In this document: positions 57,400 to 64,000 of the stretch, piece after piece | Position numbering within the stretch: position 1 is the stretch's first letter | Layout: the number at the start of each line of letters is the position of its first letter | Source of the DNA: JAUXFS01 sp963772635 | GTDB lineage: Bacteria; Pseudomonadota; Alphaproteobacteria; Rhodospirillales; Defluviicoccaceae | DNA length: 64,000 nt | NCBI GenBank assembly: GCA_963772635.1 | Contig: CAVYYK010000053.1 | Coordinates: 9,787-73,786, forward strand | Reading direction: 5' to 3' | Notes under the pieces: model-generated | Database searches by the model: none | Told to the model about the DNA's origin: nothing | Seen by the model: only the letters and a program-made list of their open reading frames with translations | Made by a program: the position numbers and the translations under genes

Positions 57400-58114
57400 T
57401 CAGGCCGCGCTGCGGCGACGGCGAGCGGCGAAGCCGAGACCAATCAGGCCAACGCCAAGCACTCCGAGCGTCGCCGGCTCGGGCACGGTGTGCCGCTGGA
57501 TAGTGATCCCCTCTGAGAGCAGAGCTCCGATTTTTGTGCCGTCGGACTCAACGAACCTTGCTTTTATGCTCGCTTGTGTCCCCTCGATTCCGAAAAATGC
57601 CCCGGCATTCATCCTGACATCGAGCGTCCAGCTCATGTCGTTGCCATCGCTCAGCAAAGCGCCAAGACCCAAGCCGACCCAGTCGGCACATTCGAAGCCG
57701 CCTCCCGCACCACTACATCCCCCGGCATTGATGCCGCCATTGACAACTGACCAGTTAGCCTGCCCGCCTTGATTGCCAGCGGCATCTGGTGCGTCGACGA
57801 CCGTTGCGCTCGTCGCTGAGGAACTGACCTTTAAGGCAATGGCATCGATGTAAAACGGCATACTGCCACCAAGACCGGTCAACGTGTCGATTATGTTGTC
57901 CGTATTGCTCACGGTCATGGTAAGGCGATAGGTATCGAACAAGGCCTCGCCGCCAATATCCACCCCGTCGCTGGTCAGAGTGTAAATGCCCCCGTTACAA
58001 CTGTTATTCGCGCAAACGGGGCCAATCGGCGTAGCGTTTGCTGGAGCGCCGGTCAAACCAACCAAAATCACTGCCGTCGCTGCGGCGGCACGGGCTGAAC
58101 AACCACTTAATCAT
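57400..58114 (-). CDS. PEP-CTERM sorting-domain protein (one frameshift near the start)
   Basis: About 235 residues. The C-terminus VPEPATLGVLGVGLIGLGFA followed by ARRRR is a textbook PEP-CTERM signal (Pro-Glu-Pro, hydrophobic helix, Arg cluster) cut by an exosortase. The N-terminus is a signal peptide: ATG 58114 (MIKWLFSP, with GGAAG upstream) joined by a one-base shift near 58088 to AVILVGLTGAPANA. The middle is a Gly/Ser-rich beta-type domain with four Cys (CANNSC, CSGAGGGFEC). It is exported and released or anchored at the surface. The exosortase (xrt) is not in the window. Confidence 0.85.
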
Positions 58115-58728
58115 TATGTCGGCTTCCTTTTTCATCTTTTACCGCCTTGATACCTGTGCGGGGGCGCATGCGATAAAAAATTAAGCAAGCATCGTGCCAA
58201 ATAAATAACATATTGAAAACATGTGGTTCTTTCCACATTCAGCGGTGCCCAACCGCAGGAATTGTCAAGAAATTTTACATGTCGGAGCGACCTCAAACGG
58301 GGTATTTTTGAGATGGTACGCACTGCAATGACGCAAAAAACCGTTTAGTTTGTTCGGGTTAAAAGGCGATCGGCCTAAAGTCACCCTCAAAGGTCTTGTG
58401 TAAAAAAAATATACAACCTATGGTGCCCATCTTGGGGTGTTCCCTGCCCACAAACAGGTCTTCGCCGATGGAGGAGGTCCAGACTCCAGCGCGTGTCGGG
58501 CGGAATACGCTCCGTTATTGCGCTGTTTGTGAGTTCGTCGATCAAGAATTCGGGGCATGGTCTGCCACGCACCTTCTGCGGTCCGACAGGTCGCGCTCGG
58601 CGAGCGCCACAGGCGGCTCCTTATCCCAAGATGCTCCTCACGCATTACCGGGTTGGCCGCCGACGCCAATGCCGCTATTGCTGCTACGACATCACCAAGA
58701 CACCGAATGGGTCGGATCCGCCTCACGC
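58115..58728. other. Intergenic stretch upstream of the PEP-CTERM and Nudix genes
   Basis: About 610 bases, AT-richer at 58150-58420. ACCTCAAACGGGGTA at 58290 weakly resembles the palindrome at 52814. No gene is supported; the frame upstream of the Nudix start is open but has no domain-like content. Confidence 0.4.
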
Positions 58729-59175
58729 ATGATCTCACGAGCCGTAAACTGTGCTTATCGCCTTGTTCTGAGGGTGGCCTATCCGGTTCTCGATAAATTG
58801 GAAAGGACCTTTGGTATCCGCTCCGACGTCGCCATGGTTGCCGTCTGGCACGGCGACACGCTGCTCATGATCAGGCACTCATACAGACAAGGCGATGCCC
58901 TTCCCGGCGGGATGGTCGGAGCGGGAGAGTCCCCGGTCGAGGCGGCCGCACGGGAGCTTCATGAAGAGGTGGGCGTTTCCGCTCGCCCGGATCAGCTGAT
59001 CTTCGTGCGTTCTTGGCGACAATGGCGAACGCATACGTGGCTGTTCGAATATCGCCCTTCCGCCGCGCCGCGAATTACGCCGGACCAGCGGGAGGTGGTT
59101 GCAGCCCGGTTCGTTGGGGCAGACGGTATTCCGCGATCAATGACGAGGATGTTGGCGGGAAGACGTCAGTGGTGA
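58729..59175 (+). CDS. Nudix hydrolase
   Basis: 148 residues from ATG 58729. After a helix with RLVLRVAYPVLDKLER comes the Nudix fold (VAMVAVWHGDTLLMIRH). The full Nudix box G-x5-E-x7-RE-x2-EE-x-G is read across GGMVGAGESPVEAAARELHE and EVGV (about residues 66-89). It hydrolyses a nucleoside diphosphate linked to another group with Mg; the substrate is unknown. The upstream frame is open for 111 codons but does not look coding. It lies beside the nucleotide-sugar dehydrogenase. Confidence 0.8.
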   Translation: MISRAVNCAYRLVLRVAYPVLDKLERTFGIRSDVAMVAVWHGDTLLMIRHSYRQGDALPGGMVGAGESPVEAAARELHEEVGVSARPDQLIFVRSWRQWRTHTWLFEYRPSAAPRITPDQREVVAARFVGADGIPRSMTRMLAGRRQW

Positions 59176-59465
59176 ATCGCCAACGCTCCGACCACCGTGT
59201 GGTGTTGGCCGAGCTTCGGTGTCCATGGCAGCACACGCCGAAGCCGCCCGAGATCCTCGGCGCTTCCCTGATCCGGCGAGGGCCAGGTTTGGACCGCAGG
59301 CCTTTGATCGAGCCGCTTTGCGGTGCATTCTTAACCTGAATTCGCCTATTGCTAAGCGGGTGGCGGAGAGCCTACGAAGGCGGCTTCGCTACGACAAGTA
59401 ACGGTATCGCCGGCGACGGCCTAGCCAACATCGAACGACCAGAAAGGGCTACAGGGAGAACAAGT

Positions 59466-60752
59466 ATGGCGCACCAAAGGCGCATTTCGGTCATTGGTCT
59501 CGGCTACGTCGGCTTGCCCGTCGCCATCGCGTTCGCACGCAGCGGCGTTTCGGTCGTCGCCTACGACATCGACACGGACCGCGTTCGCGAGCTTCGTGCG
59601 GGGTTCGACCGGACCCGTGAGGTCGACGCCGGTGACTTGGCCCAAGCGCACATCCGTTACACCACCGAATCCGCCGATCTCAAGGACGCCGACTTTCATA
59701 TCGTCACCGTCCCGACACCAGTGGATACGACCAACCGACCAGACCTGAAGCCGCTCCTATCGGCGATGCGGACCTTGGGCGCTCAGCTCAAGAAGGGCGA
59801 TATCGTCGTTTCCGAATCGACGGTCTATCCGGGGGCGATGGAAGAGGAATGCGTGCCGATCCTCGAGCAGGCGTCGGGACTCGCCTGCGGCATGGACTTC
59901 ACCGTCGGCTATTCGCCGGAACGGATCAATCCGGGCGACACGGAACGCCGGTTCGAGACCATCACCAAGATTGTCGCCGGTCAGGACGCGGAGACCCTGG
60001 AAGTGATCGCCGACGTCTACGGCAGCGTCGTCACCGCCGGGCTCCACCGGGCACCGGACATTCGCACCGCCGAGGCCGCCAAGGTGATCGAGAACACCCA
60101 ACGCGACCTCAATATCGCCCTGATGAACGAGCTGGCGTTGATCTTCGAACGGCTCGGTCTCGATACCCACGACGTGCTTGCCGCGGCGGCGACCAAGTGG
60201 AACTTCCTCAGGTTCACGCCGGGTCTGGTCGGCGGCCACTGCATCGGCGTCGATCCTTACTACCTTACCTACCGCGCCGAGCGGGCAGGCTATCAGCCGG
60301 AGGTGATCCTCGCCGGGCGGCGGATCAACGACGGCATGGGTCGCTGGATCGCCCGCGAGACGATCAAGCGCCTATTGAGAAACGGCACAGGCGGTGCGCT
60401 GCGGGTGGTGATCCTCGGCATCACGTTCAAGGAGGACGTCCCCGACTGCCGCAACACCCGTGTTGTCGACATCGCAAGCGAACTGGTGGCTTTCGGCGCT
60501 CACGTTCAAGTCAGTGATCCGGTGGCACACGCTGAAAGCGTTGCGAAGGAATACGGTATCCAGTTGGCACCGATCGAAGCGCTGCAGCCGGTGGACGCGG
60601 TGATCCTCGCCGTTCCCCACAGGCAATATCGCGAAGGCGGTTGGCCGATGGTGACCAAACTGCTCAAAGACGGCAAGGGACTGATCACCGACGTCCGCAG
60701 CGTGCTGGATCGAGAGACCATGCCGGGGGGCATTTCGCTCTGGCGTCTGTGA
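59466..60752 (+). CDS. tviB: UDP-N-acetyl-hexosamine / nucleotide-sugar 6-dehydrogenase
   Basis: 428 residues from ATG 59466 (AGGGAG 9 bases upstream). The N-terminal NAD domain is RISVIGLGYVGLPVAIAFAR. The conserved VTVPTPVD is at about 85, SPERINPGD at about 160, the catalytic Cys in GGHCIGVDPYYLTYRAE at about 260, and the C-terminal domain LGITFKEDVPDCRNTRV at about 320. It belongs to the WbpA/TviB/WecC group that oxidises C6 of UDP-GlcNAc- or ManNAc-type sugars to uronic acids for polysaccharides. The symbol is assigned by resemblance. Confidence 0.88.
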   Translation: MAHQRRISVIGLGYVGLPVAIAFARSGVSVVAYDIDTDRVRELRAGFDRTREVDAGDLAQAHIRYTTESADLKDADFHIVTVPTPVDTTNRPDLKPLLSAMRTLGAQLKKGDIVVSESTVYPGAMEEECVPILEQASGLACGMDFTVGYSPERINPGDTERRFETITKIVAGQDAETLEVIADVYGSVVTAGLHRAPDIRTAEAAKVIENTQRDLNIALMNELALIFERLGLDTHDVLAAAATKWNFLRFTPGLVGGHCIGVDPYYLTYRAERAGYQPEVILAGRRINDGMGRWIARETIKRLLRNGTGGALRVVILGITFKEDVPDCRNTRVVDIASELVAFGAHVQVSDPVAHAESVAKEYGIQLAPIEALQPVDAVILAVPHRQYREGGWPMVTKLLKDGKGLITDVRSVLDRETMPGGISLWRL

Positions 60753-61303
60753 ACGAAAGTTGAGGAGTTTGCCGTTAGCCTCGGTGCAATTCTCCCCATA
60801 GCGGGCGAAGCAAAAATCCCCATTCATGCGGCCGGCGCTCCCGGCCAGGGCCCATGGGGCGAAGCCGGCAGGCGAGGCCACTCCCGATCAGACGGAGCTT
60901 CAGGCCGCATACACCGGTGTCCACACTATCGGGGGAAGATCGAAACGCCGATTCCGTTCGTCCGTGGAAGCTCGGACCGGTTTTCCCCGCTTTCCACATA
61001 GTCCGCCTCTGGTGTTTTCGGGCGTTATGCGTATTGTGCCGCCCCAGTGCCGGATCGGCCGGCTCGGGGGAGTAGGCCGGCTCGGCGAGACAGGGGGCGA
61101 GCAATCTGATTCCGAGGTAGCTCCGGCGTCGGCCACACTGCCGCAGGAACAACCTCGGGCGCGAAAGCATCTCGGCCGGGGATGAGAACTGAGATCGAGG
61201 CACGATGAATTATGGAAAACCTCGCGCCATTAACTATATATTTAGCGTGGACTGCTATTCCTGCACCATGCCAAGGAAGTCCTGTAGCCGGAGAGAGAAG
61301 GCC
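60753..61303. other. Intergenic stretch with no convincing gene
   Basis: About 550 bases. Open frames exist on both strands at 60775-61203 but none shows a domain, a ribosome site or protein-like composition. GGCCGGCGCTCCCGGCC near 60830 is a small hairpin that could serve as a weak terminator for the dehydrogenase gene. Confidence 0.4.
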
Positions 61304-61510
61304 ATGAGCCCCGAGGTGGAATTCATCACCAGCCGTTACGAGTGGGTGCACAGGCGCAAACCCCGCGGCTATAGCCTGTGGTATTTCCGCATGCCCGATG
61401 GCTTCACGTTCAGCCAGGAGGGGACATTCCCCAAGGCCAAGCAGGCCGCGGAAGCCCATGCCCGACGGCGGTATGGCGGGGGTTTGGTTCGGATCCAGGT
61501 CTGCACCTGA
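61304..61510 (+). CDS. Small basic protein of unknown function
   Basis: 68 residues from ATG 61304, with GGAGAGAGAAGG 3-14 bases upstream. The sequence is rich in aromatic and basic residues (SRYEWVHRRKPRGYSLWYFR, then MPDGFTFSQEGTFPKAKQAA) and resembles a compact DNA- or ligand-binding domain of an AP2-like type. This is only an impression. It is flanked by surface-polysaccharide genes and converges with the next gene. Confidence 0.55.
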   Translation: MSPEVEFITSRYEWVHRRKPRGYSLWYFRMPDGFTFSQEGTFPKAKQAAEAHARRRYGGGLVRIQVCT

Positions 61511-61546
61511 GCCGCGCCCGCGAGCCCGGGATCGGGACAGTCGGTA

Positions 61547-63292
61547 TCAGCCTTCCCCGCTGAACAGGTCCGGAACCCGCCGCCGAAGCTCCGCGTCCAG
61601 CCGCGGAAATTCGTTCAACATCCGCAAATACCAGTGGTAGCGGTCGCGGTAGTGCTGCCCCAGCAACCGGTTCTCCTTCACCCACGCGTAGGCATTGGCG
61701 GCGATCCGGCGGCGGAGGGCCGAATCGTCGATGAGACGTCGAAGTTTGCTCTCGAACTCGTCCTCGGAACGGAAGATCAAACCGGTTTTGCCCTCGGTGA
61801 TGGAGGGTTCGTACACGGTGGGGCTTGCCAGGACCGCCACGCCGTGGGCGGCGTGCTCGATGAGCTTGAGATCTGACTTGTAGCTGTTGAACTGCGTCGC
61901 CCCGAGCGGCAGCAAGCCGATATCGCATTCCTTCAAAAGCTCCAGATACCGGTCGTAGGGGCATGTATCCTCGAAGGTTTTTTGCCGGGTCTCGAGCGCG
62001 TCGAAGAAACCGCGGTCGTGGACGACACGAACCCGCAGGCGGTCCCCATGGTCGGCGAGCACCCGGTTCAGAGGGGGAAGCAGCGGCCGCCATTCGGCCT
62101 CCCGGTTCAAGGCGCCGAAGAAAAGGGTCACGGGCCGGTCCGTCTCGGTTCCTGGAGGCGGCGGAAGTTCGGCCATCTGGTTGGGGAAGATCGCCACGTT
62201 GGGGTTGAATTGGCGGAGATACTTCGCCAGCGTTGCCGTCGACGTCTGCACGCAGTGGGCACCGCGAAAGGTCAGGAAGCCATGGCCGGGAATGTCCGGC
62301 CATCGGCGTGGATCGTCGTCGAACTCGACGACGATCAGATAACCGGCGCGAAGGATGGAGCGAAGGGCCTTCAGGCTTTCAGGGCGGCGAAGGATCGGCC
62401 GTTGCCAGATGAAGATCTTGCGCTCCCCCGGTCGTCCCGTGTTCAGGTCGGCAGACCCCTGGCTCACGGCGACACGTACGCCCGGGAGAGTCCCCAGGAA
62501 CCGGCTGGGCAGGTGGATCCTCACGTCGTTGACGGCCGCGACGGGTGCGAGGACCATCGACTGCACCAATAGGCGGGGACCCGAGAAGGGCTTCTTCGCC
62601 GCTCTCACCACGTACTGCAAGGCCCCGGCCTGTGTGGTGAAATCCCCCGGGTTGACGCCGAGCTTGTCCAGTACCGGGCTGAGGGCGTCGTTGAAATCGG
62701 TGAAGCCCTCGCCGCGGTTGGTGCGCGGGCGGATGTCGACCAATGTCAATCCCGCATCCAGGAACAGCTTGCGGATTCCGTCGAGGGTGAAAAACCGCAG
62801 GTGGGTGCGGTCGAGCAGGCCTTCGTCCCGGTACTCCCAATTTCCGCACAGAAGATCGCGGAGGATGGTCCAATGCTGAATGTTGGGAATGCACGCGAGC
62901 ACGACTCCGTCCTCGGAGAGCCAGTTCGCGTGCCGTCGCAACGCCGTCCAAGGGTCGCGCATGTGCTCGAGGACGTCGCCGTAGATCAGACAGTCTACCT
63001 TTCCCGATTCGAGGCCGAGGGCATCCGGCCCCAGCGTTTCCGCATCGCCGACCGCCACCCGGTCCAGGCGTTCGGTCGCGACGGCGGCCGCATCGGCGTT
63101 GATCTCCAGTCCGGCATAGATAGCCCGCGGGTTGATCCGCTTGTAGGCGGCGCCCAGCGCCCCGGCGCCGCAACCGACCTCGACGATGACCCCTGCATCG
63201 GGCGGCAGCAGACGCAACAAGTCCCTATTGACGCGTTGATAGTAATCAGGCGAACTCGTCCGTTTTCCGACGGTGTCGCTGTTCATCGGCAT
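61547..63292 (-). CDS. Methyltransferase-glycosyltransferase fusion protein
   Basis: 581 residues. Residues 15-235 are a class I methyltransferase (LLPPDAGVIVEVGCGAGALG, then DCLIYGDVLEHMRDPW and the C-terminal strand TQAGALQYVVRA). Residues 250-581 are GT-B-like: RVAVSQGSADLNTGRPGERK, FPNQMAELPPPP, VTLFFGALNREAEWRPLLP and SDLKLIEHAAHGVAVLASPT, the sugar-nucleotide-binding part. Such fusions occur in O-antigen and EPS loci, where the methyltransferase caps or modifies sugars. The start at 63292 has an alternative ATG two codons in. Specificity is unknown. Confidence 0.82.
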   Translation of the reverse strand: MPMNSDTVGKRTSSPDYYQRVNRDLLRLLPPDAGVIVEVGCGAGALGAAYKRINPRAIYAGLEINADAAAVATERLDRVAVGDAETLGPDALGLESGKVDCLIYGDVLEHMRDPWTALRRHANWLSEDGVVLACIPNIQHWTILRDLLCGNWEYRDEGLLDRTHLRFFTLDGIRKLFLDAGLTLVDIRPRTNRGEGFTDFNDALSPVLDKLGVNPGDFTTQAGALQYVVRAAKKPFSGPRLLVQSMVLAPVAAVNDVRIHLPSRFLGTLPGVRVAVSQGSADLNTGRPGERKIFIWQRPILRRPESLKALRSILRAGYLIVVEFDDDPRRWPDIPGHGFLTFRGAHCVQTSTATLAKYLRQFNPNVAIFPNQMAELPPPPGTETDRPVTLFFGALNREAEWRPLLPPLNRVLADHGDRLRVRVVHDRGFFDALETRQKTFEDTCPYDRYLELLKECDIGLLPLGATQFNSYKSDLKLIEHAAHGVAVLASPTVYEPSITEGKTGLIFRSEDEFESKLRRLIDDSALRRRIAANAYAWVKENRLLGQHYRDRYHWYLRMLNEFPRLDAELRRRVPDLFSGEG

Positions 63293-63566
63293 GACGACCT
63301 TTTATCTTCGAGGAGTCCGTTGCACTGCCAACTTGGCCTTGATTGCGGCGGGGCATTCCACTGGGAGTGACAAGGCGAGCTACCTTTACGAGCGTGGAAA
63401 GCCCTAGAGCACCTTTTTACCGGTTACGGATTAAAAAAGAGCGTTTGCTGCTTCGTAAGCGTCCGGTAACGGCTTGGTCATTCAACAGACTTACGACACG
63501 GTCCCGGAAATCGCGGGCACTCCCTTCCATGCCTCAATTCATTAGCGAGAGTTTTCGGCTCTTCAT

Positions 63567-64000
63567 TCAATTCTTGGTTGGAGAAAACTTCGCCGGCCAC
63601 CAACCAGCGCCGTACTTCGGGATTGGAGTGCCGCGTTCATATGCACCCAAGTCCGGCGCATCACCGACATAACCGTCGTTGATGTTTGGAATTTTCGCCC
63701 CCGCGTCGATAGCTTCTGAGGAGGCTCTTAACGTGACATCCTGCGGGATGGCGAAGGTTGTATAATCAGGACCGAGGGAAATCTCGCTCTCAAACGGCGC
63801 TCGACCAAGTAAGACATCATGGCGTCCGAATGAGCCGCTGCGACCGATCGGATAATAGCCGTTGTAATCAAAATCAGCTACACTGGTTGATGCCTGAAAC
63901 GAAACTCCTTTAGACAAAGGATAAGTGCTATATATAATATTATTTTTCAGATAAAAATTCTGTATTGGGCCATTATTATATTGCACCAAAAGCCAATTTT
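63567..64000 (-). CDS. Right-handed parallel beta-helix protein, C-terminal part (runs off the window)
   Basis: The visible 144 codons end at 63567 and the frame stays open to the window edge, so the 5' part is missing. Motifs VADFDYNGYYPIG, VTLRASSEAIDAGAKIPNIN and APDLGAYERG are typical of the last coils and cap of pectate-lyase-like or C5-epimerase-like beta-helix proteins. It is probably secreted and acts on, or anchors in, polysaccharide, in keeping with neighbouring genes. Codon use is AT-richer than most of the window. Confidence 0.72.
   Translation of the reverse strand, partial: NWLLVQYNNGPIQNFYLKNNIIYSTYPLSKGVSFQASTSVADFDYNGYYPIGRSGSFGRHDVLLGRAPFESEISLGPDYTTFAIPQDVTLRASSEAIDAGAKIPNINDGYVGDAPDLGAYERGTPIPKYGAGWWPAKFSPTKN

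Noticed and set aside
60775..61203. Possible minus-strand gene between tviB and the small ORF
   Set aside because: Frames are open on both strands, but there is no ribosome site, no domain and a composition typical of non-coding GC-rich DNA.

Overview
The window is GC-rich and looks like an alphaproteobacterium of the Rhodospirillales kind. The signs are an IalB-family secreted protein, hldE/gmhA heptose genes, PEP-CTERM export genes, a type II-C CRISPR system whose repeat resembles other alphaproteobacterial II-C repeats, and many sensory cyclic-di-GMP proteins. The genus cannot be fixed from sequence reading alone. No rRNA or tRNA gene was recognised.

Layout. (1) 1-5.9 kb: a central-carbon cluster of two class III CoA-transferase subunits (smtA/smtB-like), malyl-CoA lyase and mesaconyl-CoA hydratase, as used in the 3-hydroxypropionate bicycle or glyoxylate assimilation. 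A zeta-type toxin pair sits in the middle. (2) 6-17 kb: a glycosyltransferase, a GAF-cyclase, a PAS-GGDEF-EAL protein and a CheB-CheR-PAS protein. The last two lie between a truncated and a full-length copy of an ornithine-cyclodeaminase-like gene. (3) 17-24.8 kb: rlmN, rhodanese, IalB, asparaginase, TrmH, a quinone oxidoreductase and a methyltransferase, with a MITE-like element and a structured repeat. (4) 24.8-36.9 kb: a beta-helical repeat protein, DinB, an MFS transporter, an NnrU-like protein, hldE-gmhA, a phosphatase, two tandem degenerate-EAL proteins and an ABC-2 exporter. (5) 36.9-45.1 kb: a defence and toxin-antitoxin island. It holds an MNT gene with a truncated HEPN partner, ccdAB, and a type II-C CRISPR-Cas system with tracrRNA, cas9-cas1-cas2 and an array of 18 repeats plus one remnant. 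Four copies of a hairpin repeat with compensatory stem changes are scattered through it, and a cluster of short iteron-like motifs lies at its right edge. (6) 45.2-52.6 kb: a sarcosine/dimethylglycine-dehydrogenase-like gene and a Ni/Co-type transporter, divergent from copZ-csoR-copA and a BNR-cytochrome c protein. (7) 53.3-64 kb: a D-cysteine-desulfhydrase-like gene, then an exopolysaccharide and PEP-CTERM surface region.

About a dozen otherwise well conserved genes (including cas9, cas1, cas2, copA and the MFS gene) are broken by single-base indels, several of them in short homopolymers and some mutually compensating. Consensus errors of a long-read or metagenome assembly are the simplest explanation. 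These genes are therefore given as one feature each with the suspected break points, and their inactivity should not be assumed.

The observations most worth following are the covarying hairpin repeat around the CRISPR island, the second structured repeat family (19.8 and 31.5 kb), the tracrRNA with an apparent hairpin inserted in its anti-repeat, the irregular CRISPR array, the export-protein/beta-barrel fusion with Asn microsatellites, and the tandem degenerate-EAL pair.
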